64,000 nt of DNA from Mactra quadrangularis (lineage: Eukaryota; Mollusca; Bivalvia; Venerida; Mactridae). The position numbers were made by a program, and so were the translations under genes. The notes below the pieces were generated by a model. The model saw nothing but the letters and a program-made list of their open reading frames with translations. It was not told where the DNA came from and searched no databases. Below are positions 23,893 to 35,450 of the stretch, one piece after another. The stretch's first letter is position 1. Each line of letters starts with the position of its first letter. The stretch covers positions 63,383,872 through 63,447,871 of the forward strand of contig CM046301.1 of NCBI GenBank assembly GCA_025267735.1, given 5' to 3'.

Positions 23893-24107
23893 GCTTAACT
23901 CACTTGTTAACATCATTGTAGCCCAAATCTACTGTTGGTAACGGATTCTGAACGATTGGTTCCCCGTCAATGAAGTGTCTGGGGCAAACACGGCTGTCCT
24001 TTGGTGGAGACCACAGTTTGATGCCATTCGAACGGCCAACGAGCTGCTTCAATTTCTCTCTCTCTCTGCTGGCTGTCTCTTTTTCGTTGGAAATGTGAAC
24101 AGTCTGA
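23893..24107 (-). pseudogene. Second THAP-domain exon
   Basis: An exon bounded by CTATATTTCAG (acceptor) and AACAA|GTGAGT (donor) encodes FPTKKRQPAEREKLKQLV ... LWSPPKDSRVCPRHFIDGEP ... PLPTVDLGY, the C-terminal half of a THAP finger (C-x2-H and F). It differs clearly from exon B of the neighbouring THAP gene, so this is a different family member. The N-terminal Cys pair would be in an upstream exon that I cannot identify with confidence. Confidence 0.7.
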
Positions 24108-24308
24108 AATATAGGAGAACTGGCACTGTAGATAACTTTGTGGCACTAACCCTTTTTCATTTTATTTGTTATCATTCAAACAGTAAATTCTCTCATGTAC
24201 TGTAATAGCACCTGAATCCTAGCTATAAACCTACACTACTAATAGGCAACAATGAGTTTACTTTCAATAAAAAGGATAATGCGCATGTTTATTACACATT
24301 TATTACAT

Positions 24309-24400
24309 GTATTTCACTAATCACCGCATGGAATGTCCTACTTTGTTAAGTAGCCTCGATAATATCTTCCTCCTGGTACGCAATAGAATCTTTTTTTTTC
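24309..24400 (-). repeat. Coding-like segment shared with 51059-51152
   Basis: About 90 bp nearly identical to 51059-51152. On the minus strand both read KRDSIA..E.DI.EAT.QSRT.HAVISEIH. The preserved frame and conservative substitutions suggest an exon of a mobile or multicopy gene; the GDIVEA...YHAVI pattern recalls Tudor/Agenet-like folds, but this is a guess. It sits upstream of the second THAP exon here and between two transposase fragments at the other locus. Confidence 0.55.
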
Positions 24401-24904
24401 GGCGCAACTACATGTTTGGGTTTTATTACACTTATAAACCTGTCCTCCCACTGCAGAAGAAATCAAAGCACAGAAGGCGCTGAATTTGTTTGGGTCTCGG
24501 AATATCAGAAAGGTGAAGTTTGATTGGAAACAATGAGATATAAATGTAATATAGATGCTATAAATTCAAGAAATAATGACACAGGTTTATGAATTTATAT
24601 TTTAATGAACTGTAAATAATGTAACATTTCAATATATCAAAACTTATCTAAACATACAAAACGGTATCCTATATCTAAACATGCAAAAATATAATTGTAA
24701 CATTATTATATCCAACATATCTTACAACAAGTATAACAGTATATTTATATTATATGGTGAAGATGGTTTTTTTAAGTTTAAATATTATATGGTCAACATG
24801 GCATTTATACAAAGAAACAAATACATAATGTTTAACCTTTAGAATCGCTCATGCCACATTGCAATGAATAAGATGATTTAAATAATAGTTATTACGAATT
24901 TTGT

Positions 24905-25225
24905 AATATTTAAACTAGACATGGGAGTAAAAAGTTTAAATTGGATGACTAGGTACATGTATTACCAATATAGATTTAGCAAATTATTATGCAATACTGT
25001 AAGTAATAAGAAGAAACTTGTTGTCTTTCCTTTTTTAACAATGGCATCATTATACATATACAGCACATATATTTTTATAGTATGAGATCATCTTAATAAC
25101 AATGGCATCAATATACATATCCAGTGCATAGATAACTATAGTATGAGATCATTTTACATAAAAACATTTTAAAAAACAGTTAACAGGATATACATATGTT
25201 AAGCAGATAAATGTAGTAAAAAAGT
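24905..25225 (+). repeat. Direct duplication, copy 1 (copy 2 at 27400-27670)
   Basis: Shared order of motifs: GACTAGG, TTATGCAATACTGTAA, CTTGTTG, AACAATGGCATCA.TATACATA, AGTATGAGATCAT and ACATTT.AAAAACAG. In this copy the AACAATGGCATCA unit is itself doubled at a 62-bp spacing (25037 and 25099). The two copies lie about 2.5 kb apart and bracket the 1000-bp MITE at 26171-27170. Confidence 0.75.
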
Positions 25226-25724
25226 AGAGCATCTCGACAAGGTAATCAATGATAAAAGCATAGTTTGGAGACCTTTTGTGCAGTGCATATATAAGTTACC
25301 TACATTGCAAATTCCATATTTATATTGAAAGGAGAGGAGGGCATGCTCATAATTTGCCTATTCCTCTCTAGGATATAGGGTAATGGAAAGCCATATGAAA
25401 TAACATATTCTGATGCTCTTATTTTCGTGACTTTTATCTCGAGTTTCAAATAGTATAAACTAGGAACATGTTTATATTTTTACTATAATACAGAAGAGTA
25501 AGAACACATAAACTTGGCAATTGGATTTCTACTCATCAGATAGTTTCTGATGTTTCTATTGAACTGAATGAGTATTATGAACCTTGCTATATTTTGTATC
25601 ACATTAACTGTTTATTATTTAGCCTGTATCTCTGTATAAATTACATATAATCTTTATTTGCACACATATAACAACAAAGAAGAACATTTGTGATACAGTA
25701 AGTGTAGTAATTCGAACATCATTC

Positions 25725-25850
25725 TGTATTCTTTGAACAGTTACTACCACTTAAATGTAGATGTTCTGTATTCTTTGAACAGTTACTAGCACTTAAATGT
25801 AGATGTTCTGTATTCTTTGAACAGTTACTAGCACTTAAATGTAGATATAA
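25725..25850 (+). repeat. Tandem array, 42 bp x 3
   Basis: CTTTGAACAGTTACTA anchors at 25731, 25773 and 25815, an exact 42-bp spacing. The last two units are almost identical. Confidence 0.85.
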
Positions 25851-26170
25851 GATAGTAATGCACACAATTGTCTATTATATACGAATGATTAGATTTGTAA
25901 AAGGCATTATTTATGGACTACTTTTGTATGAGATCATTTAGTATTATTGTCATATGAGAACATTAAACAAGAATACACAGATATGTAACATATGTACAAA
26001 TGTAACGAATATGTAATCATAGCAACAAAATTATATGCCAAGTATAACATATTATTGTAGTTTGCAGACTTTAGGGGAATCATGACAAAGTAAGAAATAG
26101 ATCCTTAACAAGCTGTGTGTATAGACATATCAACATATCTTTGCAAATATATTTGAAAATTAAACAAATA

Positions 26171-27170
26171 CAGTGAACTCGACAGTTCCGGGTCAGTAAT
26201 GAAACAAACGATGCGTGTCTCTTCAAAACGAAAGTTGTGGGAATCAAACCTGCATAAATTGATAAACAAATACTTCCACCTCACCGTGTTATGATAAATT
26301 AATAGTGTTTATTTGCTTGTAATTTCCTACAATTTTCGAAATTGCACGTTGCAAACTCGATAGTTACGGGTCGCACTTGCCAATTCCGGGTCACGTGACA
26401 GATGCTTGTCTCTTTTATCCGGAGTGGTCTCAACAGGGTTAAAATCAATAAAACAGCCAACCTTTTGCCAAAAAAGACTTTATCTCATATTTTCTTCAAA
26501 GTTAAACAAAAATAAAGCTCGTAAATTAAAGATCTAATCATGTCACTTGCAATTACCTATTGCATATAAAAACAAGTACCATAAATAAAATTAGTTGCGT
26601 ATAAAAAGTAAAACTCAAAATATCAAACAATAATTGTATTTAATTGACAAATATCTTACATATGGGATAAAATTATGTATAAAATCAATTTTAAATGTTA
26701 AAAAATACGTTTTAATTAAAATAAATGATTGTATATAATACGGGTTAAGTTTTGACCCGAAATTGTCACGTGCTTACCAGGTCAAAATGTCTGCATTATT
26801 GTCAAACAGTAATTAGATTTAAGAAATCTATGAGTTAAATCGTGTTCACCGATAAATTTCCGGCAAAATGATGTGCAATAAGGACTTATTTTATCTAAAT
26901 AGTGGGTATAAATCGCTGTTTTTTCGAACGCATGGACGAAACGTTCACGTACTTTTGCATTGGTTGGAAAAGACGCTATTTAGTGTTTCATGACTATGAC
27001 TTCCGGTAGAGAAATGTTAACATGGAAAGTTTGTGTAACGGTAGCTAAGTGGTAAGTGTACATGACTTAACTATCATATAATCAAAATATTAAATTATTT
27101 AGGAATCATTTGTACTATTTCAAAAAAGTGACCCGGAATTGTCGATGACCCGGAACTGTCGAGTTCACTG
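26171..27170. mobile_element. Pogo/mariner-type MITE, 1000 bp
   Basis: Bounded by 25-bp perfect inverted repeats starting CAGTGAACTCGACAGTTCC, with TA on each side (26169-26170 and 27171-27172), the target duplication of the Tc1/mariner-pogo superfamily. The sequence just inside the right end repeats the terminal motif (GACCCGGAATTGTCGATGACC). Subterminal positions near 26360-26400 and 26745-26790 carry further CCGGGTCA/TGACCCG-like blocks, possibly extra transposase-binding sites. No coding capacity, so it depends on a transposase from elsewhere; the pogo remnant at 17480-18190 shows that this superfamily was present in the genome. Confidence 0.88.
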
Positions 27171-27399
27171 TATATGTTTTCACATTTCTAACATCATAAA
27201 AAAATTATGTGTCCATTTTGTATACTTGATTTTCAAACATAGTTTTCCAAATAAACACACCAAATTGATAAAAATGCATCTAAACAATAATAAATATATA
27301 ATATTCTATGTGACTTGACATTTTGTAATATCTATTATACTGGCATTTTAGATAGATATTTCAATAAACAATATCATACGACACACAGTTTTATAATAT

Positions 27400-27670
27400 T
27401 AAAATTAAGGAATGAGATATGATACTAAAATTGGCTGACTAGGCATTAGCAATAGGGATTTGGCAATATATTATGCAATACTGTAAATAATTATAAAAAC
27501 TTGTTGGCAACAAACAAGAGCTTTGTCATTTCTTTTTAACAATGGCATCAATATACATATACAGCACATATATTATTATAGTATGAGATCATTTTATATA
27601 TAAACATTTCAAAAACAGGTATCAAAATATACACATCTTAAGCATATAAATGTGGTCCAAATCGCTCAAG
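27400..27670 (+). repeat. Direct duplication, copy 2 (copy 1 at 24905-25225)
   Basis: See copy 1 for the shared motifs. Here the AACAATGGCATCA unit occurs once, and the block ends TAAGCATATAAATGTGG as in copy 1 (TAAGCAGATAAATGTAG). Confidence 0.75.
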
Positions 27671-27719
27671 TCAGAATAATTGTTAATTTGTTTTTTAAAG
27701 AATTTTTTTTTTACAAAAT

Positions 27720-27925
27720 GCATATAAGGAAAGTCAATGATCCTCCTGGATGGAGACAATTTTGACCCCATCCTTTTATATGAACAAACATATAAAGATG
27801 TTTCATGCTTAATATCAAAGCTTTAGGGATTTTTATAAGGAGATTTTTCAAGTTTTTATAAGGAAGGAATCAATGACCATGCTTTTATTTGAACAATTAT
27901 GGTGGACATACTTATAGAAATGTCA
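27720..27925 (+). repeat. Fragment of the interspersed repeat seen at 40790-41505
   Basis: GTCAATGATCCTCCTGG, TTTTGACCCCATCCTTTTAT, GAACAAAC and GATGTTTCATGCTTAATATC occur in the same order as in the modules at 40990-41250. A short degenerate copy. Confidence 0.5.
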
Positions 27926-28010
27926 AACTCAGGAGCAATAATTTTAGAATGAATGTCATCCAACGTGTTTTTTTCCCCAATTATAACTCTCTATTGACAT
28001 TTTTATTACT

Positions 28011-31000
28011 TTAATTCATTAGATTGATACCAATAGTATCTGCCCCACTTATTTCCACCTCCAGGGTTATTGGCCCGGAGGCTGTGCAAAGTTCAACCTC
28101 GTCTTTGGTTTCTTTTCCGAGGGTTACCTGTAGAAGTGGCAATGGCACATTTATAATCTCCCCTGTTGTCAAGTACAACTCTGCCTTCTCTTCTTCAACA
28201 CCAACAGCCTCAACTTCTACGATTTTTCTTTCAATTGGAGCATCACATTTCTGGGAAGAAAACATACTTAACATAAATACATAACACTATTATTGACTAA
28301 ACATCAATCAAACCTTCAAACAGTGGTTATATTTTGAATTCATCAAGATATGATAATCATTGTATGCATGCAGTAAATATGTATTATTTAAGACTGAATT
28401 TGTACTATTGCAATTTTGATATTGTTCCAATTCTAAACATCTGCTGAGGATATGTCTACCTATGAATTTTTATAATATGAATAAGAAGTATAAATGTGTA
28501 TATTGTATTCCTAGATACTTTTGCTGACATCATATTTTACATTTTTTTAATGTTTACTTGTTATGACACTCACATTCATGCAATCACATGTCAGTGAATA
28601 TCAAGTTGTTGTAATTACAAACATATTTTTGATTAATTTGCCAATTTTGATAATAATGGCATTAAAAGCTTCATTTCCAGTTAGGTTTAAGTTCACAAGC
28701 AGAGTGTAAAGGTCAGATGGCAACTTCCAAGCTTATATGGTGGGGAACCCCTCTGTCCGTTATTTCATGCACAAGCAGACACCCAAGTAAAACCATCGAC
28801 TTTTAGTAAGCTAGATGTAAGCATAATCTCTTGTAAGAACTGAAGTTGCTGGTGCTGTTCATACCCATAGTGTTGAAAGGCATGTAATTTAAAGTAAACA
28901 GTCTTCACCACTCGGCCATGAAGTAGCTTAAATAGTTACAAAATAAATACTATTACAGGACTTACTTCTATAGCTGACAGGCTTGTCGTTTGCAATGTGG
29001 TTGTGTTGTTAAACACATTTGTAACAACATCTGTTATTTTAACAAAATCTCCAGGCCTGACAGTAGTATCTGCCGTGGTCCTCCACAGGGTAACCTTTGC
29101 CTTTCCTGTCGAGTCTTCTATTGTTATCTTTTTGATCTTAACTTCCGACCCGCTCCCCCTCACGTTTACTCTCTGTGGCTCATCTTCCTGGAAAAGTCAG
29201 GTATACTTCACATTTCTGAATTATTATAAAGGTTTGATCAGATTAATATTAAGGAGAAGTACTTTATAAGACTTAGTATCCCATTCTAATCCTTTTCTTG
29301 AATGTAGAAATATTTGTTTTGTATTGTATATATGCAAATGTATATATTCGTGAAATTTGTCTTCGGTATATTCAGACTCCAATACTTTTTTCAAATATTG
29401 TTAAGCAAAGTAAATGTACTAGGAAATGTACATTGGAAAATCTGGTCCGAGAGTCACATGTCCTTAAATTTGTACCAATAGCTGTCTATAGGGAAGCATG
29501 TTGAATAATCAAAGCTTTGACAAGACATGTGATTCTGGTTTGCACAGTTTGCTTTTCTGCAAATAAAGATGTAGAAATTTTCCCTAAAATAATTTAATGT
29601 CTTTATTCAGATTGGAAGACTGACTAGTTTTTTCTACTTATTAACTTTGATTAGTATGCAAAGTATTCAAAATACATCCAAAATATGATTAGTTACATGT
29701 CTTACCTGTACGATTCTACCCATGACAGACACTCTTTTCTTTAGTGGCGATGTTAGTGCCTGTGCAATTTTCAGGCTTTCTGCTGGTCTGTGTCGTATTA
29801 AATCCTCTCCCTCCGTAAACTTTGTCTGGTCTACTTCTAGTGGAGCAGAGCTTAACACTTTGGATGTTTTGGTCATCACTATGATGTGGTGACCATCTTC
29901 TGATTTTGTGATAACCTCTCTTATCACAATAGAGTTACCAACCTAAATAGGAAGAAATGCCTATTAAGGATATTTGAACAATTATTTATATAAATACATA
30001 TTGTTCAAAGAAATGAAAATTTTTGGAACTCCACTTATTATAAATATTGATGGTAAAATAGAATGAGCTGTATTTACCATTAAATAAAAACAGCTGATTG
30101 ATTCAATATTTGTGAATGCATTCAGATCTTTTGTTCACCATTTCCTATTTTATTATACTATATTGCATATTTTAAAAATTCTGTGTTATTTTTCATAAAA
30201 GAACAGAAGTCGATACTATATTAAATTCTGATCATAGCCGACTTCAATTTTTCATAGTACTTCATAGACGTTATCAAATGAATAACAATGAGACAAAATA
30301 AAGCTTGACACCAAGTATGTTAGTATTCATCCATAGCTATTCTACAGATCTTAGACACATCCGCCTGTAGCTATCGCTCCTGTCAAAGTTTCTAATTTCT
30401 GAAGTGCAGCACGGATGAATAGTAGCATATACATAGAATGACCCTAAATGATGAGCATTATATTTTTATAATATTTTTAACTTCTATGGGCATTTTAATT
30501 GTGAAATACAATGTATACTTATATTTAAATCAATTCTGAGTATTTAGTTTACTTGATAACTTTTTTTTTGTTTTGTTTTGGGTTTTACGTCACATCGACA
30601 CAGTATAGGTCATAGCGCGACGCTCCAGCTTTACTGGTGGAGGAAGACCTCAGGTGCCCTTCCGTGCATTATTTCAGGCACAAACGGGCACCTGAGTAGA
30701 ACCATCGACGTTCCGTAAGCTAGCTGGATAGCTTCCTCACATGAAAGAATCCAAAGTCCCTGTCGGGACTCGAACCCACAGCGGTGAGGGGCAAGTGGTT
30801 TGAAGTCAACGACCTTGACCACTCGGTACTTGATAACAACTTTAGAATTTCCTTTACAAGTAAAGTGCATAAGTTTATCTGTGTAATTAAATAGTAATAT
30901 AGTTTGAGACTAACAGATTTCAGTGGAGATTTTTAATGGTGAAGCTGATACATTTTATGGCAGTTTAATTTGAGAATTGCATATGACAAGTTTTAGATAG

Positions 31001-31260
31001 TTCTATATTACATCAATGACAAGCTGTGAAGGATGCATGAATAAGCTTTAACCTACCTTCAGTTTAGCATATTTGCTACTATCATAGCAAATAGCTTTAA
31101 GTACTGTCTCACCATCACTTACAGCAATAGTAAGTGATGACTTATCAGCGCCATCTCTGCCAGTGTAGTGCTGGGGACTTAGAACAGCAACAACTTTTAC
31201 TTTAAATGGGATACTGTATGGCCCTCCTCTTTCCTTTAACAAGCTGCTTAAGCTAGACAT
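28011..31260 (-). CDS. RPA-like OB-fold protein, four coding exons, 300 residues
   Basis: Exons 31260-31057, 29942-29706, 29187-28966 and 28250-28011 (68, 79, 74 and 79 codons), all junctions phase 0, with donors GTAGGT, GTAAGA, GTAAGT and pyrimidine-rich AG acceptors. The frame is open from ATG to TAA, and AATAAA follows within a few bases of the stop. Residues 1-110 (PFKVKVVAVLSPQHYTGRDG ... VLKAICYDSSKYAKLK|VGNSIVIREV) and about 140-221 (KKRVSVMGRIVQ ... KVTLWRTTADTTVRPGDFVKI) look like two tandem OB folds of the replication protein A large-subunit type: beta-strand patterns, then 'VTLW...a..v..GD.VkI'. The last exon is an acidic/hydrophobic beta-rich tail. No zinc ribbon is seen. Such proteins bind single-stranded DNA. 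An acceptor lies directly before the ATG, so a 5' non-coding exon exists upstream. The gene lies 1.45 kb downstream of the Helentron in the same orientation. No defects seen. Confidence 0.82.
28676..28922 (-). repeat. Degenerate RUDI-like V-SINE in intron 3
   Basis: It aligns loosely with the better copy at 30560-30830: GTTATTTCATGCACAAGCAG, AACCATCGACTTT, TAAGCTAG and CACCACTCGGCC in matching order. More diverged and lacking part of the tRNA-like head. Confidence 0.65.
30560..30830 (-). repeat. RUDI-like V-SINE in intron 1 of the RPA-like gene
   Basis: On the minus strand: tRNA-like head with ACCGAGTGGTCAAGGTCG and B box GGGTTCGAGTCCC, a conserved body (GAGGAAGCTATCCAGCTAGC, GGGCACCTGAGGTCTTCCTC) and a tail GTAAAACCCAAAACAAAAC. 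This matches my memory of the molluscan RUDI SINE (V-SINE superfamily). It is well preserved and inserted opposite to nothing else, in the same orientation as its host gene. Confidence 0.8.
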
Positions 31261-31459
31261 CTGAAAATGCAAAAATAGTATATGTATATTTTCTTTAAAA
31301 TTTTCAACTGTTCAGTATTTATATATACATGTATTTAGTGCAATACTGTGAAAGTGGTTTATTTTGCAACGTGATAATATTAATACCTGTGTTTTTTGCA
31401 AACTGATATTATACCCAAATATATGATTGTGAATTATTATTACTTTTAACAGTTTTCTT

Positions 31460-31820
31460 ATATTATCTGAAAACACTTTTTTTACAGCAATCTTACATGG
31501 ATAAGTTTGACTGTTCAGATACTAGACTATTTTTCTCATTGTTTGTCTGAACAAATCACAAATGTTTTAACAAAACAATATTTGTGTTAATAACAAAATA
31601 GGTTATTAGATTTATTTGGAAAAGAATGTTTCATTAATGTGACAAAGAATTAATAAATGATATCAACAGCATCTAACATGAATATCTTTGACTGTTCAGG
31701 TACTTAGTGATTATTTTATAATGTTTGTTTATCTGAACAGATTACGAATGTTTTGAACGAACAATATTTGTGGGAAAGAAATGTAGAAGGAAATGTGCTA
31801 CAGAATTATCAGTGTTTATT
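31460..31820. repeat. Diverged 181-bp direct duplication
   Basis: TTTGACTGTTCAG is followed by a TCTGAACA..TCAC/TTAC and AATGTTTT..C.AACAATATTTGTG block, at 31507 and 31688 (181 bp apart). Possibly promoter-region duplication upstream of the RPA-like gene, but the start site is unknown. Confidence 0.6.
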
Positions 31821-31829
31821 TCAACATTT

Positions 31830-32713
31830 TTATCACATACATGGCTGCTTTTGCAACTCCGTAAAAATTGAATTGCACAGCCTTGTTACTTTTTCACTAC
31901 AAGCGGTCTTTATTTCTGGTATGTGACAAAAGAATATCAAAATTGTGTAAGTTCATTACTGACTTTATTGAACTTGTTGGATAAATAAATTATGCTCACT
32001 ACGGCTCACAAAATATTGTTTTATTCTTCCTATTCAATAAATTCAGTATTGAAGTTACACTCATTCAATATCCTCTTATATATGATTAATATAGGTATTA
32101 AACTACTTAATGAAACAATTGCAATAATGGCATATTCTTAACATGTACTTGCTCAATTCATGATGTTATAAAAACAATATCAATCATGATATCATATTGT
32201 CCCAAATATATACCCACGTAAAAAGTCCACTTTTTGACATTTACAAATATATTGGAAGCATAAATATCCACTTACGGTACCAAGTATTCAAATTTGTTGA
32301 TGATATTTGAACATGTTGAGTAAATGGAAGCCTATAACCATTAGTAGGGCTGTCAAGAATATCCCAGATTAATGTATCATTGATATTCACCATTCGATAC
32401 ATAAGTGATAATAATATATTGATACACAATTTTGAATATCATATGTTTTTCATCTTATTCACAATTTTGAATATCAAATCTTTTCTTCTTATCTTGTAAA
32501 AATGTTCATCAATTTCGTCTAAATAGGGAAGTTCTTTTGATATCTTATGGCAAGCTTTTACTAATATGTTAAAGTTTTAGTCAGTGAGATAATAAATTAG
32601 CAAATAACCCCTACACTTCATTACAAATTTTGTGTTTGGTAATACTAATAGTAGAAGCACACCAAATAATTTCAAATTCAGAACTATACACCAACATTCT
32701 TGCTAATCTAATT
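31830..32713. other. Spacer between RPA-like gene and Helentron
   Basis: No gene. AT-rich; it probably contains the 3' end of the Helentron and the 5' exon/promoter of the RPA-like gene, but I cannot fix the Helentron terminus or its terminal hairpin by eye. Confidence 0.4.
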
Positions 32714-34105
32714 TTATTTATATGCAAGATACAAAGGTTTGTGATCAGAGTAGTAGGATTCTAATGTACCAAAGCCTTTGATACTGTCTGCACTTATATT
32801 TGTATATATATGATCAAGGCATGAGTCATAATCTGTTGTAATAGTATTAATTAACTGGACCACATTCAATTTTTGATGAAATAGAGGCTGGTAAGATGCT
32901 TTTTTACTGATATCATAATTAAAGTCACCCATTAATGTAATATTTCTAACTGTGCTACTGTCAACTTTTTTAACAATGTCACACAATGCAGATATAAACA
33001 GAGTGAAATTACACTTATTTGCTTGACTTGGGGGACAATAAACAAAACAAAACATTTCTTTTTTGTTAACTCTTATGAGGCAGTATTCTATACCAGATGC
33101 ATTCCCACATGATATCATTTCAACATTTACCGAACATCTATAATATATGGCTAACCCATGAGCACAATCTTCCTTTCTGGCACTTATTATGTTAAATCCA
33201 TCTACAGTAAATCTGTTTCCCAAGGTCTCCCATACTCTAGTTTCTACAAGACCTATGATGTCTGCAGACATCAAATTATATTCATACCTAAAGTCATCAA
33301 TGTGCTTTTGCAGTGATCTGCAGTTGTGGAAACACACAATCATTATTGGTTGTTCAAATGATTTTAAACATGGTAGCATATTTTCAATACTTTTTTGGGA
33401 CCTCAGTCTTTCCATTTCAGCTTCAACTTCAGATGAAACACTGATCTTTATTTCATTTAAGTCTGTTATGTTTACTCCAGATAAACTTGTGACTCTACTC
33501 AAACCAACATAATGGATATGTTCAATTTTTCTCTTTCCAAAATTGGCTACTATTTCCTTCATTGTGGATCCCTGTGATTTGTGAATAGTTTTTCCAGCAG
33601 ACATGTATAATGGGAACTGTCGTCTTATTACAACATATGTTTTCATGTACTTGAAAGTAAATTTCCGACACACTTCAAGTATTGGTGTCCATTCAAGTGA
33701 TATACCATCCATGTACAAATGTTTGTATTTTGTTCGCCACCTGCTACCAATTAAGTTATCATTAAACTGAACCCATACAATGCTGCAGCGTGCAGAACCA
33801 GGAACTCTGAAATCGAACTTCTTTATGACACATGATGCACCATTTGTTAAGCCATCAGTGGTGTCTATATTCAAACAGACTTCAGCTTGCAACTGTATAC
33901 CTAGTGTGAGAGTTTTTTGGAGGCCCATAGTTTTACTTGAATCATCTGGTAATTTTGAAAGAATATTTTCTCGCAGGGACAAACTAATATCACCAGATAT
34001 GTCATCTAAAGCTTCAACAGTTACAACATTCTCTGCCGGTATATTACCCATAACAGTTGAATTGTGAAGAGCTACATCTTTTCTGGTACAGAATAAATGT
34101 GGCAT
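32714..34105 (-). CDS. Helentron: helicase C-terminus fused to EEP (AP-like) endonuclease
   Basis: The first ~230 residues finish the PIF1-like helicase: MPHLFCTRKDVALHN, then TLGIQLQAEV...G, QFPLYMSAGKTIHKSQGST (motif V/VI region) and HYVGLSRVTSLSGVNI. From about residue 255 an exonuclease-endonuclease-phosphatase domain begins: FHNCRSLQKH (Asn), DIIGLVETRVW (catalytic Glu), LMGDFNYDI (Asp/Asn), DSCLDHIYTN and YYSDHKPLYLAYK (Ser-Asp-His). All hallmark residues are present, so the endonuclease could be active. The C-terminus is natural (TAA at 32714). It continues the frame broken at the A run 34144-34152, so it belongs to the same polyprotein as the upstream pieces. Confidence 0.9.
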   Translation of the reverse strand: MPHLFCTRKDVALHNSTVMGNIPAENVVTVEALDDISGDISLSLRENILSKLPDDSSKTMGLQKTLTLGIQLQAEVCLNIDTTDGLTNGASCVIKKFDFRVPGSARCSIVWVQFNDNLIGSRWRTKYKHLYMDGISLEWTPILEVCRKFTFKYMKTYVVIRRQFPLYMSAGKTIHKSQGSTMKEIVANFGKRKIEHIHYVGLSRVTSLSGVNITDLNEIKISVSSEVEAEMERLRSQKSIENMLPCLKSFEQPIMIVCFHNCRSLQKHIDDFRYEYNLMSADIIGLVETRVWETLGNRFTVDGFNIISARKEDCAHGLAIYYRCSVNVEMISCGNASGIEYCLIRVNKKEMFCFVYCPPSQANKCNFTLFISALCDIVKKVDSSTVRNITLMGDFNYDISKKASYQPLFHQKLNVVQLINTITTDYDSCLDHIYTNISADSIKGFGTLESYYSDHKPLYLAYK

Positions 34106-35450
34106 CTGACATATTCTTTGTTTATCCTCTGTCCCAACAAGTCTTTTTTTTTCAGAATAGACAAATCTGCATCAGTATGCAAACCTTCTCGCAATCTGTT
34201 CAGTAATTCAGCAAAAGCACCATCATCTTTTTGTCTCATAACCACTTTCAGCTCATAGAAATTGAACAGGTCTACCCATGGATTTGTGGCAAGGGATGAC
34301 ATTTGGATATTTGTGAAGTTTTGAGAAAATATCCAAGAATCCATGACTGGTTTAAGTTGGTAGAGATCTCCAACAGCAAGGATACTAACATTTCCAAAGG
34401 CTTTAGTGCAAGCCATAATTTCTTGCAATCTAAGATTAATGAAATTGAACATGTTGCGCCCAACCATTGAGATTTCATCTATTATAATTACTTTCAAGCA
34501 ATGATAACGTGCTCGCATTGTGTTCAATTGACGCATATCAAGAGGTCTGAAATGAAAACCTTAATTTGCAGGAATGTTAAAAGCCGAGTGGATTGTTAAG
34601 CCACCAATATTGTGAGCTGCTTTTCCTGTTGGTGCACATAACAATAGTTTAACACTGTCAGGACTTTCACCATGACTGTGATTGTAATACTTCAACAAAC
34701 CCTGGTAAATATTTCTGATAACGACACTTTTACCAACACCACCACCACCAGACAGGAATGTATAGAAAGGCAATGACTTTGTCTTGACTGTGTGCAATAT
34801 ATGGTAGAAAAAATTTCTTTGCTCTTCATTCAATTTACGCACCTGTTCAAAGAAGCTGTCATTTGTCATTTCCATTTGTGGGAGAATTTCATTACCTGTG
34901 GATCTTTTTCCAATATTCAGATCTTCCCCTAGGTCATAATCTCCAAGTTCATTAGCTCCTGATCCTGGTTCAAAAAGGTCATACTTACTAACTGTATCCA
35001 TGTCTGCTTCAATGTCTATTGAATCTTGATGACATGATTCAGAATTTACTATACCTGCAAAGCACTCTTCATCTATGTCTTGCACGGATTCATATTCAAC
35101 TTCGCACCTCTCATAGCTTCTCACATTGATACTTATTTCTTCAAACTTTAGATTGTAGCTGTCCTCAAAAGTGTTTAATCCACTGATCAAGTCTTTTTCT
35201 TCATTCCTCCAATGTGTGAATAACATTAATTTCTGACGATAAAATTCTTCCTTATCTTGATTTATAGGTGTTAAATTTGTGTATATAACCTTCTGCCTGC
35301 ATCTTCTTTGCACTTGTGTACCACAAGGAAATCTTATTATTTTACTTTCAACAAAAACTTCTGTGTCGATATCATCATCATGGTCATGGTCATACTCTGT
35401 TTCTGGAAGTTCTTCAAGAAATGTTTCAGTATTACTCGTATTTTTCGTTC
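34072..35450 (-). CDS. Helentron: helicase N-terminal region, interrupted by one stop
   Basis: The upstream part (to 34561) has an acidic linker then the helicase start: NEEQRNFFYHILHTVKT, Walker A in LSGGGGVGKSVVI, and APTGKAAHNIGGLTIHSAFN. A TAA at 34561-34563 stands where related proteins have Gln (PANQG), and the same frame continues to MRQLNTMRARY, Walker B in VIIIDEISMVG and VGDLYQLKPV. Before 35313 the correct frame continues upstream to the A run at 35441-35445, where it joins the Rep frame (TFLEELPETEYDHDHDDDID). So this is one polyprotein segment with one nonsense change between two homopolymer indels. Confidence 0.88.

Larger units (their letters stand above)
24410..26170. other. 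Intergenic, repeat-bearing
   Basis: No gene supported. It contains the first copy of a duplicated segment (24905-25225) and a 42-bp tandem array. The remainder is AT-rich without visible structure. Confidence 0.45.

Noticed and set aside
24905..27670. LTR retrotransposon
   Set aside because: The direct repeats lack TG/CA ends, primer-binding site and any gag-pol frame between them.
28024..28284. Plus-strand frame opposite the last exon of the RPA-like gene
   Set aside because: Antisense shadow of a well-supported exon.
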